From Odiellus spinosus (Eukaryota; Arthropoda; Arachnida; Opiliones; Phalangiidae), in contig OY987234.1 of NCBI GenBank assembly GCA_963920705.1, positions 19,301,794-19,365,793 on the forward strand: a stretch of 64,000 nucleotides of DNA. Reading direction: 5' to 3'. The notes beneath the pieces were generated by a model. The model ran no database searches. It was not told where the DNA came from and saw only the letters and a program-made list of their open reading frames with translations. Each line of letters opens with the position of its first letter. Position 1 is the stretch's first letter. Shown here in pieces: positions 37,171 to 49,372 of the stretch. A program made the translations under genes and the position numbers.

Positions 37171-39090
37171 ACAAACCTTATTTCTCTTTACTCCCATGTA
37201 TGTATGATTTGCTTCCAATACCTCGAACAGATTGTAAGCTAAACCTTATAATGAGACCCTATAAACCCCTTCCTTAAGTCTTCTACTTATATCTTTTAGG
37301 TAATACTTGTAGTACTTATAGGTTTGGTAAGGATTAATCTATTTTCTTGGTTGGTAATAGGGATAGTATTTCCCAAGGGTGCGTGGGAACCCATATTCGC
37401 TCTGTAAATATGACTTGTGTGTGTATATAGTGAGATTCATTAAATGCTGTTAGCTAGTACCAAGATTGGCTTCGATCTATTTCTAAGAAAACAGTTTATA
37501 TATTTATAAGAGAGGACCTGGTTTTGTACGCGCTGATATTTCCGATTGATCCTTTATGTTACATGCAGAATTTTAGTATAAGAGTTTCCGCTAAGCCTAA
37601 CTTCCTATACCGGTACGTAATTATAGGGATTAAATACTCTCGTTAAATTTTATTGATATTTTAATTAATTTCCTTGCCCCTATAGCTTTATACTTCAATA
37701 TAATATACGTAATTGCTTCGAAATTAATTTGCTCTTTATTATGGGAAGTATTAATTACTAGAGGAGGGAATTAATTTTAAAGAGAAGCTGTCATTTAGAA
37801 ACAACGCCATATTTCGCTGACGCTTAAAGGCCATACCCCTCGATGTAAGGTCTTTTACACAAAAAAGCTATTTAGTGTCCCGCAAACAAAGTCTCGCGTG
37901 CTTGGTGGCCAGTGGAACATCTCGATTCCTTCCGTTCCGTTTTGAAAAGATCGTGAGACATCGAGGAACGAGAACGGATTATTGTGACTCCGACCCCAAG
38001 CGCCCGCGACTCATTTGTTTTCTTTTTCTTTTCTTCTTTTTTGATTCGTTCGGCGTTCCACGTCCCCCCCCCCCCCCCCCCAAATGTCTCTCCATCTCTA
38101 ACATCTTCCGGTATAACTCATCTATGTCTCTGTTTCACCCCCCTTCCCTATGCAAGGTGCCTTCTCTGGAGATAAGAGTTCGTCTATACTTGAAATTAGT
38201 CTGGTTTATTCCCACACATATTCGTTGGATAAAAACTAGACCTTCCACTGAAAAAGAGCGGTAAATGTAAATAAAACTTGGTTATTTTGATCAATTAGAA
38301 TATTGTAGAACTGAATTTGACAGTTTCTTGTTATGAGATGTGTTAAGGCACCTTTAATCTTGGTTTTCCATCGTTGGCGTACTATTTTTGTGGATGGCCG
38401 GCTGACCCTTCTTGGCAATTTCCTGACTGGCCGCGCCGTTTCCTCGATATCCATCGGCGTCTCTCTTTCTCCTTTCCCTAGCTCCCGCTCTCCCGATCTT
38501 CTTTCACTTCCCCCGAGATCCTCAGCATCTTTCTCCATCTTTCGCAGCATCCCTGACGCGCTTTTATCCTTCAATTCTCTTCTTCTGAACGCACGTTTTT
38601 TCACCCTACTCTTTCTCTATCCCCCGACAACCCTCGCTCCCTAATATAGTATTGGAGAGGCAGAAATTCCTTTTCGGGCCTATATTACTTGGGACGATAT
38701 ATCATCGCTTTTCGTCATTTGTTACTTTCATTCGATCGAAGTTGTTATGAAACTCATTTTTTTTTTTTCTTCTCTTATTCGATCTATAAAAATGATGGCC
38801 AAGTATAGCTCTTTCGTTTCTATAACTCTAACCTAAAGCTCTCTGAGAAAAATAGAGAGTTCAATGAAATCCACGTTACGATATCCTACCACGGGGCTGC
38901 CTGTAAGAGACTGCCAGTGGCGAAATATCCTAACTATGCCATTGCGAGTTAAATTTTATATTTATAGGAATTTTGTACATTCAATTTAAGTATATTTTCA
39001 GAAATTAAATAAAGGTTAGAACAAGACCGGCCTTACTCCTTCTACTGGCCTGTCCTAAACTTTATTTATTTTTGATATTATTATCGTAAT
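37171..39090. other. Gene-free stretch with less AT-rich patch
   Basis: No supportable gene. From about 37870 to 38650 the sequence is less AT-rich and pyrimidine-rich. It contains overlapping open frames on both strands (37875-38264 plus, beginning at GTG; 38236-38604 minus; 38333-38644 plus) and an 18-base C run at 38064-38081. The proline string encoded by the C run and the lack of any domain argue against coding. A promoter or 5' untranslated exon is possible but unproven. Confidence 0.4.
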
Positions 39091-39428
39091 CAGAAGTAGA
39101 TGAAACCCTCCTTTGAAGTCTACTACTCTAATGTTCCATATAGCGCTCCTCTCTGTATGGGTAAAATTCCCAATTTTACGAGATCGAAGGGGTCCTACTT
39201 CATCCCCCCTGTCTACGGAAAATTGGAAATTCTCTCTCTCTACAAACGACGACGTTTTTTTTGACGAACTCCAAGGCTGCTAGAGATATTCGCTCGACGA
39301 ATTCCAGCTCCGAAAATATCTACCGTTAGGAGACGTACGAATCGCGCTTTTTGAAACTAACCCATACAGAGAGGGGTAGACAAGACCAGGGAGTAATAGA
39401 CTTCAAAGGAGGGTTTCATCTACTTCTG
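39091..39428 (-). mobile_element. Family B MITE, copy B6, TSD displaced or lost
   Basis: A 338-bp copy in inverse orientation with ends CAGAAGTAGATG and CATCTACTTCTG. The seven bases on the two sides (TCGTAAT at 39084-39090, TTATTAT at 39429-39435) do not match. However, TTATTAT does occur at 39078-39084, six bases away from the left end, so a small insertion between TSD and element is possible; in AT-rich DNA it may be chance. The interior matches the other copies, with small changes such as an 8-base T run in the centre and ATTCCAGC for ACTCCCGC. Confidence 0.93.
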
Positions 39429-40489
39429 TTATTATATAATTTTATTTGCCGTAATTGAAAATTAAATTAAGGTAATTCCAAAGCATGAACACGAATTTTT
39501 AAATTCCTCCACCATGATAAATACCCTCTTTTAAAACCAGCAGTTAAAACATTTTAGCCCCCATTGCGAGATATATGGTTACGCCTCATAATTCAATGGT
39601 CAAGCGGCTATTACCGGGTGAGAAATTATCCTCCATATTTTATCTATTCCATTTTGATCTACCTCGTGCACGCCTGACTAACAAAACACTATCATTCCCG
39701 CCCTAAAAAACAGCTAGGTTATTTTTCTTTTTTTTTTTTTAGGCAAAAACAGTTTTTCCCTCGATTGAGGTTAATTTTTCTTTTCCCCGTCCAGTTTTTG
39801 GAGAAGTGGGCCTCGCAACGAAGCGCGGAATGTATTATATTCTCTACCCCTTGGTTTCCTCCTCTGTCTTTCTCGTTTGGAGCTCGATTCTCCATCCCTC
39901 GTTGGCCAAAACGGCCCATCCATTGTTTTATTCATTTTTCTTCTCGCCAAGCGTCGTTTGTTTCGTTTGCCCCCTTCTGTCTTTCTCTCTTTCTCTCTCG
40001 CTCTCTGCCCTTTTCTCCGCTTCTCTTCCGCGCTATCTCTTCGGCATTGCTTCCGTTAGGTCATTTGTTACCACTCAGTGGCCGTCTCTGTGGTCTATTT
40101 TTGGATTATCTCCTCGTAACCGCGAACGCTTCGTTGAATAAACTGAAAAAAAAAGATCGATTTCAGTAGGCGGTACGTCGTTTTTTATTATTATTTTATT
40201 AATGGGGGCCTTTTAAAAATTTTGGGCTCGAAATTATCGCCACACTCTTTTTTTATTTTCTCTTTCGTTCGTTCCTTTTGTGTGTCATCAGCATATTCGA
40301 TTTGACTTACTGACTGTGAATTTGTGTCTAAAGAGAGGGTCAATTGTAATATAGTTCTGTTTTTCCAATAAGTTTTATAATATTGAATCAAAAGTTACTC
40401 AGTTATTCCAGCAACCTAGGCTTCAGTAATTTGGACTCATCTTCGATATTTTTGTCAGACAAATTAGGTTATACCAGTGGTGTGGCATA
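39429..40489. other. Gene-free stretch, pyrimidine-rich
   Basis: No supportable gene. About 39830-40130 is pyrimidine-rich with three overlapping plus-strand open frames (39765-40169, beginning at TTG; 39806-40141; 39877-40059). Three frames open at once over a low-complexity pyrimidine tract is a composition effect. Confidence 0.45.
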
Positions 40490-40683
40490 CAGACGATGAC
40501 GTCATCCAGCTTAATGCGTAGGTTGACAAAGCAATTTATTATATTTCTAGGTAAAATTAAACTCCTACGCTAACCAGAAACTATACGGAATCCAAATGAT
40601 TCTAAATTAAAATTTCGTTTACAAACAAAGATATACAAATCAAATTTTCATCAAATTCGCTTTCGGGCTGACGTCATCGTCTG
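40490..40683. mobile_element. Inverted-repeat element with CRE palindromes
   Basis: The left end CAGACGATGACGTCATCC and the right end complement CAGACGATGACGTCAGCC are inverted repeats bounding about 194 bp. Each contains the palindrome TGACGTCA, the consensus cAMP-response element bound by CREB/ATF proteins. The similarity outside the CAGACG is weak (GGCATA on the left, CATTGGC on the right), so the true edges and TSD are uncertain. A 4-base CATA/CATT match is the best seen. The interior is AT-rich and has no ORF. It is probably a single-copy MITE in this window. Confidence 0.7.
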
Positions 40684-42299
40684 CATTGGCTTCGCGTTTC
40701 AATATTTACTCCGACGGCAGACTTGTCTCAAAATTAATTTATAAAATATTACTTATTTTCCTGTTCATCCCCTCTTTGCTAAATTTGCGAGTATGCTGAT
40801 TCGAAGCTAAAATGAGGTCTCAAATTATTATTAATCTACGTGACCTTTAAATGTTGTTCGAAGAATACTTCCGTAGGACAAATTTATACCCCATTTACTA
40901 TGAGAAAAACAGTTTGGCCAGTATACTATTGATGGCGACCAAGTTTAAACGCTTTAGTTCGATAGAGATGTATACCCTTACTCGCGTATATCTCTTTTTC
41001 GGGTCTGTTCCGTAGGGTTCATCCCCCAAGGAGAATCAATAATGAAAAATCATCCTAGTTAGATCTGAAGGCCAAGGCTTAAATAAATCCGGGAGTCGCG
41101 CTAGCAGAAGGCACCGCGAGACACTGACTCGAGTTCGACCGAGCGAAGTCTCTTCGAATTTCAAATAAAGAAGAGCCTATTTCAACTCGTCTTCCAAAGA
41201 ATCCTTCTTCCACACCCCTATTTTGCTCTACGGTCTATTATCTATATGAGATTGCACCGCGTGCAAAGCTAGATTCCACGTTATCTCCGTTAGAAACTAA
41301 ATCATATAAATATACCTTTATTCGCAATGTCAACTGAAAGTGGAATAGATGCTCTGTTCGGTTCCTTTCCAGCTTCATCCTCTTCCTTCTCCTCCTGAGA
41401 GACGAGGGACGCGAAAACGAGGAAGAAAACTAAAAATCAAGAACCGACGTCCCCTATAGGTTGGCTTACAAATTCGGAAAACCCTGGCCCAAAAGTCTGA
41501 GAGAATTTTTAAGGGCGAGGGACAAACAAATTGTGGCACTTTGATATCTATTTGGACAGAGAGTGAGAAAGGAAAGACTACATTACGACTCGGTTTGACA
41601 TTTCAAAGTGAACAAAGCTAGTCTTGAATTTAAATCTATAAGAAACGAAATCCAGGAGATGAAAGTGAATCGAGCTTCGTATTCGCAGTAATCATATACT
41701 GAGATTTGGTGACCAAGGGTTAGGGACCAAAACTAAAAAGTGAACTAGTAGCCTGTGACAAAATCAATCCCAGTTTTCGATACCTAGGAAAAAGGATCGC
41801 TATATTTATAAGCCTTTTACTCGCTGCAGTCTAAGAATGTTTTTTTCGATAAATCTAGTTTTGTTTGACCAATACTTTGAACGAGAAGCATCGAAGGTTT
41901 TTTCCTTTTTATAGCTACGCTGGTGTTATGGTTGGATAAGGGATATATTTATAAGGAACCGCCCATTCGCTAGCCTTGCCGAGGAGTGTTAACACTTAAA
42001 ACGGCTCCCGCGATCCTTAACTGCTCTAACACAAACAGAAAAGAAATTTAGAAGCTTCTTTTAACGGATAAAAGTTACGAGTGGCTAAACTCCTTCTTGA
42101 CAAACTATTATATTTGTGAAAAGTGAGTGAAGTTACCTAGAAAGGCTGTAAAATACAAAGTTAATATAAGACTTATTCAAACCTTATTTTTGTTACAAGT
42201 TTTAAAGCCTGAAAAGGAAATAGAAGTCCCAAATTCAATATATTATTCAATATTTATATTTTCATCACCGTGAATGGCATAAAAACTTTAGTTACTATG
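40684..42299. other. Gene-free stretch
   Basis: No gene, MITE or long open frame is recognised here. The sequence is AT-rich with dispersed CpG. Confidence 0.5.
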
Positions 42300-42690
42300 A
42301 CTAATCATTTTACTAAGCCTATTTCTTCAATTATTAACATCACCATAAATTTACTAAGCCTAATTCTTAAATTGTTAGCATTCGCCGCAAAGTTAGTAAG
42401 CCTAAATTGACCATAATCTTACTAAGCCTATCTCTTAAATTATTTATATTCAACATAAAGTTACTTAAGACAATTTCTTCAATTATTAACATCATGTTAC
42501 TATAATTCTCGTTCATCAATTGTAAGCCCTAAAATGTCTAAGCCCAATTGACCAATCGCACTAAAATAGCTAAGCCTACTTGATCAATGACCCTAAAATT
42601 TCTAAGCCTAATTCGTGAATATTTCTAAAATAGCCGAGCCCAATTCATCAGTGTTATATATCTAATATAGATAAGCCTATTTAATTATCA
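42300..42690. repeat. Degenerate minisatellite carrying TAAGCCTA
   Basis: TAAGCCTA or a one-base variant recurs about ten times (near 42313, 42353, 42397, 42423, 42538, 42571, 42603, 42639, 42672). In the left half the spacer resembles TTCTTAAATTATTAACATCA and the spacing is about 42 bases. In the right half it is about 34 bases with spacers such as TTGATCAATGACCCTAAAAT. Two related sub-arrays of an old tandem repeat fit this. The core is the same word that is scattered elsewhere in the window. Confidence 0.75.
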
Positions 42691-42935
42691 TTTAAATTTC
42701 AACTGTACTGAACCAAGGAGATATGATTTAATCAACATAATATGCTAATTCTGATAAGTAATTACATCTTCCCTTTAATGAAAAAAACAAAACAATGCAC
42801 GTAAACAATATCAATTGATTGTGTAGGAATTCCACTGTCTGGAAAGCAAAAAAACATTGATTATAATATATTTCGCAATGACAATGGAATGAATAATAAT
42901 CTAAGGACATGGCTTCTCTCTCTCTCTCTCTCTCT

Positions 42936-42968
<33 letters not shown>

Positions 42969-43664
42969 CACTCAGACTGTACTCTTTCCTTTTCCGAGGA
43001 ACGAGATAAATGAATTATACCGGAAAGAAAATGTGATAGGCTCTAGGAGTCTGAGTCTTAGAACGAAAAAAAAAGGGAGCTTATTCCCTTCTGCCGTTAA
43101 CAAATAAAGAGAAAGAGAGAAACCGAATTTTAGAGTTTCATTGAGTCAACATACGAGGTATCGATTGAATTTTTTCAGCCTTTGGGAAAAAGATTTGAAT
43201 GTCATGAAAAAATATATGTACCGGAATCAGTTTCTTAAAAAAAAAAAGAAGGAAAAACTTGATAGAAAGAAAAGGTCTTGAAAAATCATTATCCGAAAGT
43301 TTTTTTTTTTTACTCTTTCTTCCTTTATTTTAAAAGGAAATGATAAAGTTTGCTCCGAAAGAGAATCTTATAAAATTTAATTAAACTCGGATGAATGCAT
43401 TAATTTAGATTGAAATTAAGATATATAGTACCAAGTATATTTTAGTAAAATAAAAATATTCTCCTTAGGAGCTGAATTCACAATGGTTTCCTTTACTTTT
43501 ATTCTCCATTTTTTTTATATATTTTTTATTTTTTGTTAGGCTTAGCGACAAACGGAGAAAGCCTGCGTTATTTTGCCCTACTAATTAAGTTTTTGCGATA
43601 TCTGTTTATTAAAGCTTAATGTAAGAAATGGTACGTACCATATATTATTCTGTATTGGTACTAT
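42691..43664. other. Gene-free stretch with CT microsatellite
   Basis: It contains the (CT)n tract listed separately and several A- or T-rich runs. The plus frame 42889-43107 reads through the CT tract as Leu-Ser repeats and is not a gene. TTAGGCTTAGC occurs at 43538-43548. The left TSD of J1 is at 43658-43664. Confidence 0.5.
42913..42969 (+). repeat. (CT)n microsatellite
   Basis: About 57 bases of CT repeats with one short T interruption near 42937-42941. The purine/pyrimidine asymmetry is typical of tracts that can form triplex DNA. It is likely to vary in length between individuals. Confidence 0.97.
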
Positions 43665-43980
43665 CAAGAATCCATTCAGGTTCCATAAGAATATGGGAGG
43701 GCCGCGATTCAATAACCATCCTCCCAAACTTTGTAGCAAAAAATCATCTGCTTCGAATCGATTTTTCAAGTAAATCGCTCCTGACATCTATTATTAACCC
43801 GCGCCACTAACGACCTTGACATAATATTTTGGATAATAAAAATGGAGCCGACCGAATAACGATCTAAGCGTACAAATGTTGCTAAAATTGCGGACGAACT
43901 TTCGTTACAAAGTTTGGGAGGATGGTACCAGAGGCTAAAGCTATGCTCCCATATTATTATGGAACCTGAATGGATTCTTG
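43665..43980. mobile_element. Family J MITE, 7-bp TSD
   Basis: This is a 316-bp inverted-repeat element with ends CAAGAATCCATTCAGGTTCC and the matching complement. It is flanked by a perfect 7-bp duplication GTACTAT (43658-43664 and 43981-43987). The terminal repeat continues as an ATATGGGAG block and, after a diverged spacer, as a CCATCCTCCCAAACTTTGTA block facing its complement, so the outer 80 or so bases of each side are related. Only one copy is present in this window. Its first six bases, CAAGAA, equal those of family A although the rest is unrelated. The short frames across the left half (43581-43787 minus, 43628-43810 plus) are not genes. Confidence 0.92.
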
Positions 43981-46900
43981 GTACTATATAAGATAAATAA
44001 TAATGAATAATTACCGGTTTTTCTACTTCGAGGTAATTCCAAGCTTACTTCTCTGTTATATTTGCTAGTTTTAAAACTGATTTTGAACGTGGTTTTCAAG
44101 ATTGGAGTCTTATACATTGACGTACTAGTATAGAAAAGTACTATATAGGACCAAAAATGATTCCGATTTTAAATTCCAACATTTTGTAGCAAATTCATCT
44201 GGCCTTTTCGAACCATACCCAACCAACCCTCGAAACTCCATCATCTCTTTTAAAAAATATAATATTCCCTTAAGAATGTTTTTCTTTTTCACCAGTCGCC
44301 ATCTCTTTAAGTTTCTCCTTAAACCTCTCTCCATCCTCCTCTCCATCCTCCTAAACCTCTCAGCTCGGGCTGTACGCCTTCTCACCATCCTATATTAGTA
44401 TAATGTATCTAGCTTACGGGTTTTTGCATAAGTTAGGCCCGGGCCTTTAATATTTTTATGCCTGGCGGTAAAAAGAAAGTAGAGAAATAAAAAAATATTC
44501 GTAAGGGGAATGAAATGATGGATGTCTCGAGCTGAGATGGTGAACATGTTGAGCCAGAATTTTTTCCCATAAAGGCCGCTTATGAAAAAGCATCAAGAAA
44601 TATCATCGTATACGTTGATATACCCAATTTTGTTCAACTAGCGTTAGCAACGAGTACAAAGCTAGTTTTCCCTACATCTCTAAGATTGTAAATCGTAAAT
44701 TTAGATAGGGGAGGTTACTTATAATCGTACTTTAAACTCTAGGTGAAATTAAATAAAGATCCCTACAACTTCTCTCGTGCTCTTTGCTAAAAAAAATTGT
44801 TTATCCAAATGGAATATTTTACTTTTTTTTTATCGACTAGGTACGTACGTATTCGTTCGTTTTGCATTTTAAGATTTCTATTTTAGCTTCTAGGTTTATC
44901 GAAATTATATTTTCAAATATTTATTCATTGAATTTTTGATTTTTTCTTGATTGAAAGTGACACAGAGTTTTCTTATATTTTTAAATTCAATTTCATTTCT
45001 TGAAAATCTGCGTATCAAGTTTTCTAAGAGTTATTTCACGTATATTTGGAATAGTTTTAGTGAATCTAGATATTCTGAATATGAGCTAAGCCTAATTCTA
45101 GATTATAGAACTATAATTATCGACTATGAATCTCTTAATCTTGATACTTCTACTGATTGTGCAATTAACTAACACTATTGCAGAGGTATGGTTGTAATTC
45201 TCCTCCGATGAGGTAATAGATTTATGTTTCTATATCAGAAAAGGGATGGCGAGTTTCAATATGGCCTCCAGATAAATCACCCCCTTTTAGCTTTCCTAGC
45301 GCTATCTTACGGAAGTTATTTGAACTGTAAATAACCTTTCATATCGCCAAAGTTTTACTAGTTATATACGTAGCCAAATTAACCATTCATAACTCGCGCT
45401 ATTTGCGCATACCTTCCCACATAGCCACGCGGCATTAAATCGGTCTCAAACTAAATAACCCTTATATAATATCGGCCCCATTAGCTTCCGTACTATCCAG
45501 GCGCCAGCTTTTAAAAGATTACAATTGATAGTTAAAACAGAGAAAGACAGAAGACCTACATATTGGTATAGTGGTGGCGGTTTCTATACTACTCCAGATA
45601 AAGGAAGCCCTGCTGCCCCCAAATTGCGTCCTTTTTAATTCGCTCAGTTACCGATTAGTTCGGCAATAGTATAACGCCTACTGGAAAAGTTGCGTCTTCA
45701 TACTAATAACTCGCGTGATTGCCTTGAGATCGATCTTGGTTTGAAGCTTAACTTAGGTCAAAAGAAACAGTTAAATCTGGGAATTTCACTTGTTGAGAAG
45801 GGATATTTCTTTTAGAATTTCTATTATCGAAATTAATTAGTTTCAGGGATAAAGTAGTTTTATGCGCGTAATTTTTAATATTTTATAATCGCTAATATGC
45901 GTAGAAATATTTTTAAATATCAACAAATATTTCTTAATTTACAGTTAGCTAAGCCTAACTCCGAAGCACGGACTCTCTTCGATTAGATGAATAATCTGTA
46001 ACTTTCTTTGTTTACTAGAAACCTTTTTAATTGTATTTTAACTCTCATAATCAATTAAAAATTAAACATTCTCCTTCTTCATAATCGAATTAATTAGAGA
46101 AAACTGAAATTTAAGTATTTTCGAGTCAAGTTAAAAAAAAACATTGATTTCTAACTTATAAGTATTTAAATTTTCTGATTTTAAAATTCAAACATTTTCT
46201 CCAGTTAATTTGCTTATTTTTTTAAAAATCTTCTGTGGTATTGAATAATATATGAAAATGCTGCTTTACCACATCTAGCCACCGAGCGAAAGACATTAAA
46301 GACACGTGTAAAATCAATTAAACCCCATAGAATGTGAAGCGAACGCTCGAATATATAGTGGATGAACCCGTGCAAGTAGCCCTGGGTTGGGATAAAGGGG
46401 TGGGAATTAAACCTTCCCATTAAAATCGTCCTACCGCGTTCGGGTAATGGTGTAACCGACCTATTTAATAACCCTACCCCCTCCTCCCTTCACTCTTCCC
46501 TCTCAAAACTGGTGGTTTGGTTTCGCGGCAGTCTCTGGATCAATTAACGGCTGTTGCTAATTCGTATCCCGCGACGTATTAACTGATTGATTAGCCATCA
46601 TACTCGTCCCCCTGCAAGCTTATATATAATACGTATATATTTAATTTCGTCCGTCGAGATTCAACCAATACACTCCGTGGTTACGTAGGAGGTATACCAT
46701 TATTGACCATTATCCATTCTCCAATCCCTTTCATCACTTAAACCGCGTTGGGAGTATCTAGTTAGACAAAGTGCGCAGTCAATTCCCGAAGCCGGAATTC
46801 GTGGTTGGTGCGGTCGCCATTATCAGTTTGGATTCTCCTCCAAATATATAGTCTATCTATATCAGTTTGAAATGTCAGTTAGTACAAAGTTAAGTTTCCT

Positions 46901-48166
46901 CTCTATAACTTATTGACTTTGTTAGATATAGATTAAATAATACCTTTGTACGAACTGCAATCTCAGTCTGATACGAATTTTACGAGGTAATCTACGAATT
47001 TAGAGTTAATACAGGCAAAGGCGGAATAGGTTGCTTTAACTAACAGTCTGCGGATTACCAATTATCTCTAATAAGCCATATTACGAAGTTCCTCCGTATA
47101 TCGTACGAATTTAGTTTTACCCCATTTAGATTAATATTTATACGGGCTTTAGAAATTAGTCCACCCGCTCATCAATTTGCTTCGGATTGTGTTGTAATGA
47201 GGGCCAGATGTTTTCCACTTCCTTCTATATTGCTAATAATACCCAAAACATTAACGTGTTTCCCCCTTCTTAGTTGACTTAAGTTTCGTACTAATGAAAA
47301 TAACTATCTCTGGTAAGAGGTATCCCAATCTAATCGGGAAAATTACGAAGAAAGCTAAGCCTAATTTAATTTAAGTTTCAACATAATCTTAGTAGTCGAA
47401 ATGTTAAAATTAATTAATTAATGATACTTCATGAATTAACCTCTTAACTTAAATCATTTTTGGAATAATTTCGAATACTCACGCTCAACTAATATAGTCT
47501 AAAGATATTCGAGTCAATCGTGTAAAACATAAATTATTTTTGAAGCAAATATAATATACTACTCTGATGGTTTTCGTGTCAATAATTAATTTTTTAAAAT
47601 TGTAAAAATGTTCTGCACTGATGAAAAAGTCGAATTTACGTTTTCCTTTAAGAATTACTCGTTTAATCTTTACCGGTATAAGAGTATAATAATTGAAAGC
47701 ATAAGTTATAAATACTTCCTACCTTTTAAAAACTCTTAATTCCCTTTTCAAATTCTGATCACGAAAATCCGGTTTGTACGTTTCTTTTTTAACAACTCGC
47801 ATTCTTCCATTCAAGACTTTTAACCCAAGTACTTCCTCTTCTAACAGACGCGTTGAGAAGTAATACCTCAAATACACTTAAAAGGAACAGCCAAAGTAAA
47901 CTACCACCAACACGCAAACATTTCCTTTTTTAACCTTAATGTTTCGCCAGAAAAATCACGTTCTTTAAACTTAAAATTACCTCTAGAAACTTTTCAAAAG
48001 GCATTCTAGCGAAAGTTTTCTTTTTTAATAACTTTTAAAGTGGTAGTTTTCAAATACAGCTAACGAATTTAGAGCCTTTTAATCTTTAGTGTAAGGTTAT
48101 TTAAAAATAACGTAACGAAAACCTCTAGTTTTTGATTTTTGGCGATTTTTGTCTAGTAAGAAGTAG
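43981..48166. other. Gene-free stretch
   Basis: No gene is recognised over about 4.2 kb. Short open frames (44125-44388 minus, 44951-45172 plus, 46214-46420 minus) lack domains. GCTAAGCCTAA-type words occur near 45086, 45949 and 47354. The left TSD of A4 is at 48160-48166. Confidence 0.45.
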
Positions 48167-48457
48167 CAAGAAGGATCAGATAAGGAGAGGAAAAGTGGGA
48201 ACGGCGCGGCTCCTACTGCGTCGGCCTAAACTCCCACTCTGGGAGAACGGGGGACAGACGGGGGTAGGGATGCTTCGTGGTAAATTGTTGTCACGTGGGT
48301 AAAACGAATCCTTTATGAGACGCGCTAGCTAGCGACCACGTGACAACAGTTTACCTCGAGAATTTCCTATCCCCCTTTCCACCCGAGTGGGAGGTTGGCT
48401 CTTCTCTCTCTAACTCAACGCAGCCCCACTTTTCCTCTCCTTATCTGATCCTTCTTG
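48167..48457 (-). mobile_element. Family A MITE, copy A4, 7-bp TSD
   Basis: A 291-bp copy, inverted relative to A1 and A3. It is flanked by a perfect 7-bp duplication GAAGTAG (48160-48166 and 48458-48464). It keeps the GGGGGACAGACGGGGG segment that A2 has lost, both canonical ends and both E-box sites. Confidence 0.95.
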
Positions 48458-49352
48458 GAAGTAGATTATGATATCTTGGCAAAATTACAGCCCATGTTCC
48501 TTCGTTCTCGAGTTTTCATACATTAGTTCTTGCTATAAAATACTGCATTCATGTTCAAGACGAATTGTTGACCAAACTTTTCTTATTGTAAGATTAAATC
48601 CCCTCATTTTTTTCCCCACTTTCTCTTGACCCCTTGACCTCTGATATAAGTATCAGAAAATGAAATCCAGTATAATCCTATATATATTCTTCACTCCTGT
48701 TCTTCGGCAACTTTGTTAAATGGGGTTAAATTTGTGTTAGAAAACTGGAGCGTCCTCTATACTCATGTTCAAGAATTATATTGACTAGTTTTCGTCGCTA
48801 TATAGTTTAACATTGAGTATCAATCCGCTGCCACAAGTTTTCCCACGTTCTTCAACTTATTTTTAACAAGAGTAAAAACTAGGAATAGAGGAATAGGGAG
48901 AGTTAGGGTGTATGTGAGTAAGGGGAGTTTTCACCCCGCAAGTCGGGACACGCGCCTCCATCGATCTCAATCCGTCAAGCTCCCGAGTGTTCAACACGCC
49001 TAGTTGCGGTTTTTTAGCCTCCACCCCCTCATCTTTACTCTCCCGTTTTCTATAGACTTCGCATTATACGTATATATCGGTGTTATAAATCAGCTTCCAA
49101 CACTTTGGCTAATTTTCCCCTTTTCGTAAATGTTGTACGCGCCAGCTAGTATGACCCCTTTCCGCGTAACGCGTCAAAAATGACGAAGCAATATGAAGTA
49201 CGAATTACCTTCCGTATTGTGAAAAGCACGTAGACAAATTGCTCTGTTCAATACGTGGCTTTATTGTTAGAACATGTATGATGATAGATAGAGTATGAGT
49301 ACACTTATAGGCCGACATTTAGGGTCAAATTTGTAATGTTTTTTTTTTTAGT

Positions 49353-49372
49353 AGCGCCTGTAGAAGTGTTTC
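49353..49372 (-). repeat. Dispersed 20-mer, second copy
   Basis: The exact reverse complement of 17991-18010. Here it begins AGCGCCTGTAGAAG, and 40 bases further on the complement of a related word (CCTTACAGGCG) occurs, so it may be one end of a very short inverted-repeat element. Confidence 0.55.

Noticed and set aside
37875..38264. 129-codon ORF with a proline string
   Set aside because: The frame opens at GTG, and the prolines come from an 18-base C homopolymer. Frames on the opposite strand are also open.
39765..40169. 134-codon ORF
   Set aside because: It opens at TTG and covers a pyrimidine-rich low-complexity tract where all three plus frames are open.
42300..42690. CRISPR-like array of regularly spaced repeats
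   Set aside because: The repeated core is only about eight bases, spacers are related to one another, spacing changes midway and the genome is eukaryotic. It is a degenerate minisatellite.
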